64,000 nt of DNA from an uncultured Tolumonas sp. (GCF_963678185.1 NZ_OY782757.1:1251001-1315000), one strand, 5' to 3'; shown: positions 38,970 through 48,300, numbered from the stretch's first letter. The notes: generated from the sequence alone by a model not told the origin. Numbers and translations: made by a program.

Positions 38970-40589
38970 ATGAACGAACAAACCCTGTTGGTAAACGCAG
39001 AAAACATTCAGGTCGATTTCAAAACCGAAGGCGGCATTGCACAGGCCGTGCGCGATGTTTCCTTCAAAATTTACAAAGGCCAGACAGTGGCATTGGTCGG
39101 CGAATCCGGCTCAGGGAAATCGATCTCGGCGCGCGTATTGATGAAGCTGTTACCGAAAAGCGCCATCGTGGGTAAAGCCACCCGCATTACCCTGCATGGC
39201 GAAGACATGAGCGGTTATACCGAGCAGAACATGCGCAAGATCCGTGGTAAAAAGATCGGCATGATCTTTCAGGAACCAATGACCTCGCTGAACCCGATCT
39301 ACACCGTGGGCGATCAGATCGGCGAAATCATCTGCGAACATAACCGCACGATCTCCAAACAAGCCTTGCGCGAACAAGTGCTCTCGTTACTAACTGAAAT
39401 GCAACTGCCGGAACCAGAAAAACGTATTGATCAATACCCACATCAGATGTCCGGCGGCCAGCGTCAGCGCGTAATGATCGCCATGGCCTTGGCGAATAAA
39501 CCTGACCTGCTGATTGCCGATGAGCCGACTACGGCTCTCGATGTTACCGTGCAGGCGGAAATATTGAACCTGCTGAAACGGCTGCAGGAAAAATTCCAGA
39601 TGGGAGTTTTACTGATCACGCACGACCTGACCATCGTACGCAAATACGCCGACTGGGTTTATGTGATGCAGCACGGTCAGGTAGTCGAAAATAATGAAAC
39701 CGAAAACCTATTTACCAACCCCACGCACGGTTACACGCAGCATCTGCTGAATTCCGAACCGAAAGGTACAGCCCCTGCAGTTCCGGCTGATAACCCTATT
39801 TTGTTGGAAGGTAAAAACGTACAGGTATCGTTTGTCACCGAACCCGGTAACTGGTGGTTACGCCGCCCGGAAAAACGCTTTAAGGCCGTGAAAGGGCTTG
39901 ATATAACGCTGCGGCGTGGCGAAACACTCGGCATCGTTGGCGAATCAGGATCTGGTAAAACCACGCTCGGTCACGCGATTTTACGCCTGCTCGACTCGGA
40001 AGGTGAGCTAATTTACGACGGTATGACGTTGCATGATCGTGACCGTAAAGCAATGCGTCCACTGCGCAAACGCATGCAGATCGTATTTCAAGACCCTTTT
40101 TCTTCGCTGAATCCGCGTATGACCGTACGCCAGATCATTCAAGAAGGCATGATCATTAATGGTATTGGTAGAGACGATAATGATCGTGAACAACGGGCGA
40201 TCCAGGCGTTACAGGAATCGGGTTTAGCGCCATTTGCGCTCGATCGCTTCCCACATGAATTTTCCGGCGGCCAGCGCCAGCGTATCGCCATTGCCAAAGC
40301 CATCGCCATGGAACCCGAATTCATTTTGCTGGATGAACCGACTTCTGCCCTTGATTTGTCAGTGCAAAATCAAATCATCCAATTGTTACGACAATTGCAG
40401 CAAAAACATAATCTTTCCTTCTTGTTTATCAGCCATGATTTACGGGTGGTCAGAGCGTTATGTCACCGGATCATGGTGATGCGCCACGGAGATTTAGTCG
40501 AAATGGGCGATACCGTCACGGTGATGGATAACCCAAAAGAGGAATATACTCGACGACTGATCCGGGCCGCATTTGAGGTGGCCGCCTGA
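38970..40589 (+). CDS. ABC transporter ATPase with two fused nucleotide-binding domains
   Basis: This protein powers the importer and corresponds to a fused DppD-DppF pair. Domain 1 (about residues 5-260) has Walker A G-E-S-G-S-G-K-S, signature M-S-G-G-Q-R-Q-R and Walker B L-L-I-A-D-E-P. Domain 2 (about 270-535) has G-E-S-G-S-G-K-T, F-S-G-G-Q-R-Q-R and F-I-L-L-D-E-P. Both sets look catalytically intact. Fused ATPases of this form occur in GsiA and YejF. GAGGA lies upstream of the ATG, and the gene is 33 bp before the aldo/keto reductase. Confidence 0.95.
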   Translation: MNEQTLLVNAENIQVDFKTEGGIAQAVRDVSFKIYKGQTVALVGESGSGKSISARVLMKLLPKSAIVGKATRITLHGEDMSGYTEQNMRKIRGKKIGMIFQEPMTSLNPIYTVGDQIGEIICEHNRTISKQALREQVLSLLTEMQLPEPEKRIDQYPHQMSGGQRQRVMIAMALANKPDLLIADEPTTALDVTVQAEILNLLKRLQEKFQMGVLLITHDLTIVRKYADWVYVMQHGQVVENNETENLFTNPTHGYTQHLLNSEPKGTAPAVPADNPILLEGKNVQVSFVTEPGNWWLRRPEKRFKAVKGLDITLRRGETLGIVGESGSGKTTLGHAILRLLDSEGELIYDGMTLHDRDRKAMRPLRKRMQIVFQDPFSSLNPRMTVRQIIQEGMIINGIGRDDNDREQRAIQALQESGLAPFALDRFPHEFSGGQRQRIAIAKAIAMEPEFILLDEPTSALDLSVQNQIIQLLRQLQQKHNLSFLFISHDLRVVRALCHRIMVMRHGDLVEMGDTVTVMDNPKEEYTRRLIRAAFEVAA

Positions 40590-40622
40590 TCGAATAATTA
40601 GCCGTGAATACCGGAGGAAAGC

Positions 40623-41627
40623 ATGTCGGATTATTTGCCGAATGAAGAACGTTATAGCCAGATGCATTATCGCCGTAGTGGCCAAAGTGGGTTGAAATTA
40701 CCACGTATCAGTCTTGGCCTTTGGCATAATTTTGGTGATACCGCCAATCAGGACAACAGCCGCAAACTGATCCGACACGCGTTTGATTGTGGTATCACCC
40801 ACTTCGATCTGGCGAACAACTACGGCCCACCACCGGGCACATCCGAAGAGCATTTCGGCCGTATCCTGCAGCAAGATCTTCAGGCTTATCGTGATGAGCT
40901 GATCATCTCGACTAAAGCCGGATATCCAATGTGGAATGGTCCGTATGGTGATGGTGGTAGCAAGAAATATCTTGTGTCCAGCTTGGATCAAAGCCTGCGC
41001 CGTATGAAACTGGATTATGTGGATATTTTTTATCATCACCGGCCTGATCCGAATACGCCATTGGAAGAAACCATGGCCGCGTTAGATCTGATCGTGCGTC
41101 AGGGCAAAGCGCTATATGTCGGGCTTTCTAACTATCCGGCTGAGCTGACGAAACGTGCCTCGCAGATTTTGAAATCATTGGGTACACCGTGCGTCATCCA
41201 CCAGCCCAAATACTCGATGTTTGAACGTTGGGTAGAAAATGGTTTGCTGGATGTGTTATCGGAAGAACAGATCGGCGGTATCGCGTTCTCACCGTTGGCC
41301 GGTGGGCTGCTGACTGATCGTTATCTGAACGGTATTCCAGAAGATTCGCGCGTGGCAAAAGATGGTCGTTATCTCAAAAGCACCGATATTACCGATGCCA
41401 AACTCAAAGTTATTGAAGAGCTGAATCATCTGGCATTCCTACGTGGTCAGAAGCTGGTGCAGATGGCCTTACAGTGGGTGTTACGTCAGCCATCAATCAC
41501 CTCGGTATTGATCGGGGCCAGTAAAACCAGCCAGATTGATGATGCGATTGCCGCGCCTCATTTCTGTGAACTCAGTGCAAAAGAGTTATCACGTATTGAG
41601 GAAATTCTGGCGGCTGGCAACACTTAA
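40623..41627 (+). CDS. Aldo/keto reductase of the YghZ/Gpr type
   Basis: This is an NADPH-dependent aldehyde or ketone reductase with a TIM-barrel fold. The 334 residues are collinear with E. coli YghZ, an L-glyceraldehyde 3-phosphate reductase: S-L-G-L-W-H-N-F-G near the N-terminus, the D-x-A-N-N-Y-G-P-P-P-G active-site stretch and S-T-K-A-G-Y. The catalytic Tyr and Asp of the family are in that region. A strong GGAGGA precedes the ATG. Its role in alpha-galactoside use is unknown; detoxifying a reactive sugar or triose by-product is one possibility. Being between transporter and regulator suggests co-expression. Confidence 0.9.
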   Translation: MSDYLPNEERYSQMHYRRSGQSGLKLPRISLGLWHNFGDTANQDNSRKLIRHAFDCGITHFDLANNYGPPPGTSEEHFGRILQQDLQAYRDELIISTKAGYPMWNGPYGDGGSKKYLVSSLDQSLRRMKLDYVDIFYHHRPDPNTPLEETMAALDLIVRQGKALYVGLSNYPAELTKRASQILKSLGTPCVIHQPKYSMFERWVENGLLDVLSEEQIGGIAFSPLAGGLLTDRYLNGIPEDSRVAKDGRYLKSTDITDAKLKVIEELNHLAFLRGQKLVQMALQWVLRQPSITSVLIGASKTSQIDDAIAAPHFCELSAKELSRIEEILAAGNT

Positions 41628-41651
41628 AAATCGCAGTAACAGGAGAGGTAA

Positions 41652-42551
41652 ATGCAAGACCCCGCGGAAATCAGCCCATTAAGCTGGCTACAAGCCGATG
41701 AAGTATTAAGCGTTGAATTCCGTCAGCCCGGCGATATGCCGGGCTATCACTGGCACCGCCAAGTGGAAGTGAACATTCCATTCGGCGGCCCGGTGCGTTA
41801 TCTGATCAATGGCGAACAGATCCAGCTGCCGGAAGGCCATATTGGTGTGTTCTGGGGTGTGATCCCGCATCGGCTTATCGCCTGTGAAAATTGCTCGCAA
41901 ATGGGCGTCATCAATATTCCGCTATCGCGCTTTTTAGGTCTGCCGGTTGATGATCTGCTGTTAAATAAAATCCTGCATGGCAGCGTCATAATTTCGAATG
42001 TGAAAGATCTGTTTGGCAGTCACGAATTACGCCGCTGGCATAATGATAGCCAAAGTGGTTCGCATGGTTTGTACCAGCTGATGCAAGAAGAGATCACCTT
42101 GATGATGAAACGGGTCGCGGTGTCTGGCTGGCAAGAGCTGCTACATACCTCCCCCGGCAAACTGCACAGTCTGCAGATGAATGAACGGAAAATTCGCTAT
42201 ATTCAGCAAATGCTGAGTTTTATTGCGGCTCACTATCATGAAGCGATCAGAGTGAACGAAGTGGCCGTGCAGGTACAACTGCACCCAAATTATGCGATGA
42301 ACCTGTTTAAACAGGTGATGGGTTATTCCATCAAAGATCACATCACCATGATGAAAATAAATCATGCGCGAGCATTACTGGCGGAAAGTAATCGCTCTAT
42401 CTTAGATATCTCGCTAACCACCGGCTTTAGCGCCATGAGCCGCTTCTATGAGTCATTTCATAAACTGGTTGGGGTGACACCACATCAATATCGATTAAAC
42501 ACCCGCAGTGCAGCAGAGCAACTTTATACCGCAGAAAAAGTGACAGCCTGA
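41652..42551 (+). CDS. melR: AraC-family regulator resembling melibiose activator MelR
   Basis: MelR in E. coli activates melAB in response to melibiose. The 299-residue protein has an N-terminal cupin sensor domain (about 20-140; H-W-H-R-Q-V-E-V-N-I-P-F matches the MelR H-W-H-G-Q-V-E-V-N-V-P-F segment). A C-terminal double helix-turn-helix (about 195-290) ends with the AraC signature F-x-x-M-S-R-F-Y-x-S-F-H...G-V-T-P-H-Q-Y-R. GGAGAGG lies just before the ATG. It is the last gene of the plus-strand transporter run and is convergent with melA, 25 bp away. It may control melA, the transporter, or both. Confidence 0.88.
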   Translation: MQDPAEISPLSWLQADEVLSVEFRQPGDMPGYHWHRQVEVNIPFGGPVRYLINGEQIQLPEGHIGVFWGVIPHRLIACENCSQMGVINIPLSRFLGLPVDDLLLNKILHGSVIISNVKDLFGSHELRRWHNDSQSGSHGLYQLMQEEITLMMKRVAVSGWQELLHTSPGKLHSLQMNERKIRYIQQMLSFIAAHYHEAIRVNEVAVQVQLHPNYAMNLFKQVMGYSIKDHITMMKINHARALLAESNRSILDISLTTGFSAMSRFYESFHKLVGVTPHQYRLNTRSAAEQLYTAEKVTA

Positions 42552-42560
42552 TGCTGTCAC
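42535..42560 (-). terminator. Intrinsic terminator of melA, overlapping the melR 3' end
   Basis: GTGACAGC (42540-42547) and GCTGTCAC (42553-42560) form a perfect 8-bp stem around the loop CTGAT. On the minus strand the hairpin is followed by TTTTT (42539-42535). The U-run and part of the stem are made of the last melR codons and stop. Confidence 0.8.
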
Positions 42561-42576
42561 TCCCAGTTTCAAACCA

Positions 42577-43893
42577 TTACATGCGGGCAAATTTCGGCAG
42601 CCAATCGCCATGTGCGCGACGTAAATCATCCACCAGATCGTGAATTTGATCCAAATCCAGCTCCGCGCTGGTATGCGGATCAAGATAGGCCGCATGATAG
42701 ATATATTCCGGATCTTCCGTCATCAACGCTTCCACCGTCAGCTGTTGCACATTGATGTTAGTTCGCATCAACGCCGCTAATTGCGGTTGCACATGGCCAA
42801 ATTTGACCGGCTGTACGCCGTTACGATCGACCAGACAAGCCACTTCCACCGCACAGTCTGCTGGTAAATTATCGATCAAGCCTTTGTTCAACACGTTACC
42901 GTAAATCACCGATGGTTCACCGGTCGCCAGTGAGTTAATGATCGAAGCGGCATATTCACGACTTTGTTTGATCTCAATGTCATGTTGCGTTTCGATACGT
43001 TGTAATTCAGCGGTCCAATCAGCCATCTGTTTTTCGCAACGGCGCGGATATTCATCCAGTGGAATATTAAATTTCTCGATTAAATCCGGGCGATCACGCT
43101 TAATAAACCACGGCGAATATTCGGCAAAATGTTCGCTTGATTCCGTTACGAAATAGCCGAATTTACGCAGAATTTCATATCGCACACGATTCCCATCCGG
43201 CACGTTGCCTGCAGCAGCCAATGCTTTTAAGCGAGGATACAGATCTTCTGTCGAGCCATCGGGCAGACGCTGCGTAAACTGGTTATAAAATGCCATGTGA
43301 TTGATACCAGCACAGGTATAAACCAGGTTCGCTGGTTCAACGCCCAAATCATGCGCCAGCTCTTCCGCAGTGCCCTGCACGGAATGGCACAGCCCGACAT
43401 ACTGAATTTCCGGCACCATGCGTTGCACCGCCAGACTTAAAATCGCCATTGGGTTAACGTAATTCATCAGCAACGCTTTGGGGCATAATTCTCGCATCTC
43501 ACGCGCAATCTCTACCAGCACCGGCACAGTACGCAAGCCACGCATAATGCCACCAATGCCTAACGTATCGGCGATAGTTTGGCGTAGACCATATTTTTTC
43601 GGAATATCAAAATCAACCACAGTGCTGGGTTTATAACCACCAACCTGAAACATGGTGATCACCACATCTGCACCTTGCAATACCTCACGGCGATCCAGAC
43701 TCGCGCTTACGCTAGCAGGCACTTTTAATGCAGAAATAATTTGTCTGGCAACCAATTGTGACTCTTGCAGACGTTTGCTGTCGATATCTTGCAGCGCAAT
43801 ATGGGTATAAATTAAGGCGGGTTGTTGTAATAGATCGCGCACGATATTGCGCATGAACACGGTGCTGCCAGCACCAATAATAGCGACTTTCAT
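42577..43893 (-). CDS. melA: GH4 alpha-galactosidase (melibiase)
   Basis: MelA hydrolyses melibiose by an unusual redox mechanism needing NAD+ and a divalent metal. The 438-residue protein aligns along its length with E. coli MelA: the NAD-binding G-A-G-S-T at the N-terminus, then Q-T-I-A-D-T-L-G-I-G-G-I-M-R, and metal ligands Cys169 in G-L-C-H-S-V-Q-G-T and His199 in A-G-I-N-H-M. It is cytoplasmic. The gene runs toward melR and is the second alpha-galactosidase of the locus, unrelated in fold to the GH36 enzyme. ACGGAG precedes the ATG. Confidence 0.96.
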   Translation of the reverse strand: MKVAIIGAGSTVFMRNIVRDLLQQPALIYTHIALQDIDSKRLQESQLVARQIISALKVPASVSASLDRREVLQGADVVITMFQVGGYKPSTVVDFDIPKKYGLRQTIADTLGIGGIMRGLRTVPVLVEIAREMRELCPKALLMNYVNPMAILSLAVQRMVPEIQYVGLCHSVQGTAEELAHDLGVEPANLVYTCAGINHMAFYNQFTQRLPDGSTEDLYPRLKALAAAGNVPDGNRVRYEILRKFGYFVTESSEHFAEYSPWFIKRDRPDLIEKFNIPLDEYPRRCEKQMADWTAELQRIETQHDIEIKQSREYAASIINSLATGEPSVIYGNVLNKGLIDNLPADCAVEVACLVDRNGVQPVKFGHVQPQLAALMRTNINVQQLTVEALMTEDPEYIYHAAYLDPHTSAELDLDQIHDLVDDLRRAHGDWLPKFARM

Positions 43894-43913
43894 AGAGTTG
43901 ACTCCGTAACGAT

Positions 43914-43943
43914 GGGCTTGATGTGATGCTTAGTATCAAGCCC
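43914..43943. promoter_or_regulatory. Inverted repeat over the putative melA promoter (candidate operator)
   Basis: GGGCTTGAT (43914-43922) and ATCAAGCCC (43935-43943) are perfect 9-bp arms with a 12-bp spacer, starting 21 bp upstream of the melA ATG. On the minus strand a possible promoter (GTGACC at 43961-43956, 18-bp spacer, GATACT at 43937-43932) places the -10 inside the repeat. No U-run follows, so a regulator site fits better than a terminator. Confidence 0.5.
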
Positions 43944-43986
43944 GACTGGCCCTTGGGTCACTCCACGTTACCGGCAACCTGTTCCC

Positions 43987-44013
43987 AAAAACTAAGCTTG
44001 TTCCAACAAGCTT
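43987..44013 (-). terminator. Intrinsic terminator at the end of the GNAT gene
   Basis: AAGCTTGTT (44005-44013 on the other strand) and its complement (43994-44002) form a perfect 9-bp stem with a 2-nt centre, covering the last codons and stop of the GNAT gene. Five Us (43991-43987) follow on the minus strand. It separates this operon from melA. Confidence 0.75.
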
Positions 44014-44549
44014 TTATCATGTGATTCGACATTGAAACGCATGCGCAAACCATGTCGGTTTAGACCATAATAGTCGGCCAACTGACCTGATATTTGCAGA
44101 CCCAATTGTTCATATAACGTTCGGGCCGGCATGTTCTCACAATCCACCGACAAATATATTGCCCGCAAATGCCATTGCCGCGCCAGATGCTGACTCAACC
44201 GCATCAGACAACGCCCTAACCCTTTTTGCCGATGTAACCAATGCACTGCCAGCGCACGGACTTCAAGACCACACCAGCCTTGATGTGGCAGCAAACAAAG
44301 ATAGGCCACCAGCGTTTCTTGCTGAAACAACAAAATAGTCGAGCAACACGATTTCGAAATCAGATAACGCCAGCGCCGCCGGCCAAATGCCAGATAGGGG
44401 TTAAAGCAATAGCGTTCCAGATGTAATAACGCAGGAAGATCGGATAACTCAGCGACTTTGCAATGTAAGTCAGGAATATGAGGCGGGGTCTTAAAAAACC
44501 ACGCCAACGCATCTTGCTCGCGTTGGCGTTGAGAAACGGGCTGCGTCAT
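43992..44549 (-). CDS. GNAT-family N-acetyltransferase
   Basis: This is a probable acetyl-CoA-dependent N-acetyltransferase of unknown substrate. With the ATG at 44549 (M-T-Q-P-V-S, 185 residues; GGGG lies upstream) the acetyl-CoA binding core is at about residues 85-145. It includes V-R-A-L-A-V-H-W-L-H-R-Q-K-G-L-G-R, the Q/R-x-x-G-x-G/A-type loop, and L-Y-E-Q-L-G-L-Q near the end. It resembles RimI-like enzymes acting on protein N-termini, but the similarity is too general to name it. The longer frame starts with TTG at 44564. It lies 28 bp after the PIN-like gene on the same strand and ends in its own terminator. Confidence 0.8.
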   Translation of the reverse strand: MTQPVSQRQREQDALAWFFKTPPHIPDLHCKVAELSDLPALLHLERYCFNPYLAFGRRRWRYLISKSCCSTILLFQQETLVAYLCLLPHQGWCGLEVRALAVHWLHRQKGLGRCLMRLSQHLARQWHLRAIYLSVDCENMPARTLYEQLGLQISGQLADYYGLNRHGLRMRFNVESHDKSLLEQA

Positions 44550-44577
44550 TGCAACCCCAAACAATCAGCTGAAGGCA

Positions 44578-45159
44578 TTATTTATGTAATGGTTCAGGCA
44601 GTGGTTCACCGGTGATCGGATGACGTGCTTCCAGAATATCTTTCCGCTCCATCAACTTAGAGATCAATTTGTTATCAGCCTGCTTCACTTTTTCTTCTGC
44701 TACCGCGGGCTCTGCTGCAACCACCTCAATAGGTGCTTTTTTCTGCACAGGCTTTTCAAATTGCAGTTCAGTTGGTTTAGCTGCAACTGGTGCACCGCCT
44801 TCCTGAATAATGCAGATACGGTCGTGATATTCTTCATCGATACAGTTATTCAGCAAGCTGTCGCCATCAATATCATTGGCAATAACCGTGATGTAGGCAT
44901 CCGGCATTTTTTCAATATGGCGACCTAACAACCAAGCCAGATACATTTCAACATGATGGCTACCAGTACCTTTGGTGGCCAATAACTCCACTGGCACACC
45001 ACTCATGCTCTGAATGCGTAATAATTCCTTTACGAATGCAACTGGTAACGTTTTCTGACTGGCACCGATTACAATTTCAAGCTGATTGAATTTAGACAAA
45101 TCCATGTCAAGACATTGATTTACGGCTTGATCTATAACAATCAGTATATTTTTCTGCAT
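44578..45159 (-). CDS. Uncharacterised protein with a probable PIN-like nuclease fold
   Basis: I do not recognise a named gene. The first 120 of 193 residues follow the pattern of PIN-like (NYN/PIN_7-type) domains. Asp10 lies at the end of the first strand (I-L-I-V-I-D). Glu71 is in E-M-Y-L-A-W-L-L-G-R, where relatives have D-F-H-I-A-Y-Y-L-G. Asp96 and Asp100 are in I-A-N-D-I-D-G-D-S-L-L, where relatives have S-K-D-K-G-F-D-P-L. That gives the expected acidic metal-binding set, with Glu replacing one Asp. Residues 120-193 look disordered and charged. A good promoter and AAGGA lie upstream. RNase activity is inference; no antitoxin-like partner is seen, the neighbour being a GNAT. Confidence 0.6.
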   Translation of the reverse strand: MQKNILIVIDQAVNQCLDMDLSKFNQLEIVIGASQKTLPVAFVKELLRIQSMSGVPVELLATKGTGSHHVEMYLAWLLGRHIEKMPDAYITVIANDIDGDSLLNNCIDEEYHDRICIIQEGGAPVAAKPTELQFEKPVQKKAPIEVVAAEPAVAEEKVKQADNKLISKLMERKDILEARHPITGEPLPEPLHK

Positions 45160-45180
45160 ACCCGCTATCCTTTAATTATA

Positions 45181-45209
45181 TGTATAAATAGAAGTTGCCC
45201 TCTTGCCAA
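45181..45209 (-). promoter_or_regulatory. Putative sigma-70 promoter of the PIN-like gene
   Basis: On the minus strand TTGGCA (45209-45204) and TATACA (45186-45181) are 17 bp apart. The start codon follows about 22 bp downstream of the -10. The rest of the 214-bp gap (45160-45373) holds the metH terminator; no gene is seen. Confidence 0.6.
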
Positions 45210-45324
45210 GGGAGTCAGAGTATCGGGCTTAGATTATTAGTTCAATGCTCGGTTTAACGCCTTTTTCAAAAAATATGTTTCTTGTGATCTACGTTTACAC
45301 TTTGTATATATTTTAGACTAAAAA

Positions 45325-45350
45325 ACAAACAGAGCCTGCATGCAGGCTCT
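45325..45350 (-). terminator. Intrinsic terminator of metH
   Basis: AGAGCCTGCATGCAGGCTCT (45331-45350) is a perfect 20-bp palindrome starting 23 bp after the metH stop. On the minus strand it is followed by GTTTGTTTTTT. Confidence 0.85.
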
Positions 45351-45373
45351 AAAATAATAAATAAAATACCATT

Positions 45374-48300
45374 TTATTCGATGTCATAACCCAAGTTTGG
45401 CCCCAACCAACGCTCAGCGTCGGTCAGTGTCATTCCTTTACGCTGTGCGTAATCTTCCACCTGATCTTTTTGGATCCCAGCTACGGCAAAATATTTACAT
45501 TGTGGGTGACTGAAATAGAAACCGGACACAGCTGCCGCAGGTAACATGGCATACGAATCAGTCAATTGCATACCGATAGCTTGTTCAACATTCAGTAACT
45601 GCCACAATAGCCCTTTCTCAGTATGTTCCGGGCAGGCTGGATAACCCGGAGCAGGGCGAATACCCTGGTAGTTCTCACGGATCAAATCATCGTTACTCAG
45701 ATTTTCATCGGCCGCATAACCCCAATATTCTTTACGCACCTGTGCATGCAGATATTCCGCAAACGCTTCAGCCAAACGATCACAGACCGCCTGAATGAGG
45801 ATCGCGTTGTAATCATCACCCGCCGCTTTATAAGCTTCTGCCAAAGCAGCTTCGCCAATACCGCCGGTGACAGCAAAACCGCCGAAATAATCTGCTACAC
45901 CACTCTCTTTCGGTGCCACAAAATCAGCCAGACAGTAATTCGGGAACACTTCACCATCGCGCGCTTGCATTGCTTTGTTCGTTTGCTGACGCAGGAAATG
46001 GAACGTCTGCAACACTTGAGAGCGAGACTCGTCGGTGTAGATTTCAACATCATCACCCGTGCGATTCGCCGCAAACAGACCGATGATGCCGCTGGCTTTC
46101 ACTTCACCAGTGGCTTGTAACCGATCCAGCATCGCTAACGCATCGTGATACAGACGGGTGGCTTCTTCACCAACGACTTCATCTTGTAAAATGCGCGGGT
46201 ATTTACCGGCCAACTCCCAACTGAGGAAAAATGGCGTCCAGTCGATATATTCCCGCAGCGTGGCAATTGATACATCATCAATCACTTTAGTGCCGAGCAT
46301 ATTTGGTTTTGGCGGCTGATAATTCTGCCAATCCAGTTGTAAACCATTAGCGCGGGCCGCTTCCAGCGTAACTGGCGGAGTTCGTGGTTGCTTACGGCTG
46401 TGCTGTTCTCGCACGCGCACATATTCTTCGCGCAGGCGTTCCACAAATGGCGCTTTCTGTTCCGCACTCAGCAGATTTTGTACCACTCCAACCGCTCGTG
46501 AAGCGTTAGAGACATAAACCACCGCTTCACTGTAATTTTGTTCAATCTTCACTGCAGTATGCGCTTTCGATGTCGTCGCACCACCAATCATCAACGGGAT
46601 CTTAAAACCCTGACGCTCCATCTCTTTCGCCACATACACCATTTCATCCAGCGATGGCGTGATCAAGCCAGACAGACCAATGATGTCAGCATTCTGTTCA
46701 CGAGCAGTCTGCAAAATTTTTTCGCAAGAGACCATGACCCCCAGATCGACAATTTCGTAGTTATTGCATTGCAGCACCACACCGACAATATTTTTACCGA
46801 TGTCATGCACATCGCCTTTGACCGTTGCCATGACAATCTTGCCGTTACTCTGACCCGCACTCTTACCTTGTTCAATATAAGGCTGCAAATAGGCCACCGC
46901 GCGTTTCATTACGCGAGCAGATTTAACCACCTGCGGCAGGAACATTTTTCCGGCGCCGAACAAATCGCCGACCACGTTCATACCCGCCATCAACGGGCCT
47001 TCAATCACCTCAATCGGTTTTACTGCCAATTGACGCGCTTCTTCGGTGTCTTCATCAATAAAATCAGTAATACCTTTAACGAGCGCATGTTCCAGTCGTT
47101 TACCGACTGGCCAGCTGCGCCATTCCTGTTCTCTTGGGTCAATCGCTTGTTGTGCGGCACCACCACGATATTTCTCTGCAATCGCCAACAACTCTTCGGT
47201 GGCGCCCGGATGGGTATTCCTCACCACGGCTTCGACTTTTTCTTTCAGCTCAGCCGGAATGTCTTCATAAATCGCCAGCTGACCGGCATTCACGATGCCC
47301 ATGTCCATGCCGTTTTGAATGGTGTAATAGAGGAACACGGAGTGGATCGCTTCACGCACCTGGTCGTTACCACGGAATGAGAACGACACGTTAGAAACAC
47401 CACCAGAGATCATGGCGTGCGGTAAATGGGTTTTAATGTCTTTTACCGCTTCGATGAAATCAACGGCATAGTTGTTGTGTTCATCAATACCGGTCGCGAC
47501 CGCAAAGATGTTCGGGTCGAAAATAATGTCTTCCGGCGGGAAGCCAACTTGTTCCGTCAAAATCTTATACGCGCGCTGACAGATCTCAAATTTACGCGCA
47601 CGGGTATCCGCCTGCCCGACTTCATCAAACGCCATGACGATCACTGCCGCACCGTAACGACGTAGCAATTTCGCCTGCGCGATAAATTTCTCTTCCCCTT
47701 CCTTCATAGAGATAGAGTTAACGATGCCTTTGCCCTGAATACACTTCAGACCCGCTTCGATCACTTCCCATTTGGAAGAGTCGATCATAATTGGTACACG
47801 CGAGATATCCGGCTCAGATGCAATCAGATTCAGGAAACGCACCATACACGCTTGCGCATCCAACATGCCTTCGTCCATGTTGATATCGATGATCTGCGCA
47901 CCACTGATCACTTGCTGACGCGCGATATCCAGCGCTTCGTCATATTGCTCTTCTTTGATCAAACGCTTGAATTTGGCAGAACCGGTGACGTTGGTTCGCT
48001 CACCGACGTTCACGAACATTGAGTTCTCATCAATGGTCAGCGGCTCTAAACCCGCGAGACGACAAGCTACTGGTAATGTTGGTAGCTCACGCGGCTTAAT
48101 GCCTGCTACCGCTTTTGCCATCGCACGAATATGTTCCGGTGTGGTGCCACAGCAACCACCTACCATATTCAGGAAACCTGATTCGGCCCATTCACGAATA
48201 TGGTCGGCCATTTCATCGGCTTCCAGATCATACCCACCAAAGGCGTTAGGCAGACCCGCATTCGGATGTACTGACACGTAACTTTCCGAAATACGCGCCA

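Noticed and set aside
43914-43943. Inverted repeat before melA considered as a terminator of the GNAT gene
   Set aside because: No U-run follows on either strand, and a proper terminator for that gene is present at 43987-44013.
46538-47380. Long open frame of 280 codons on the plus strand opposite metH
   Set aside because: It lies wholly within metH, reads as a basic His/Arg/Phe-rich protein typical of antisense frames of GC-biased codons, and has no family resemblance.
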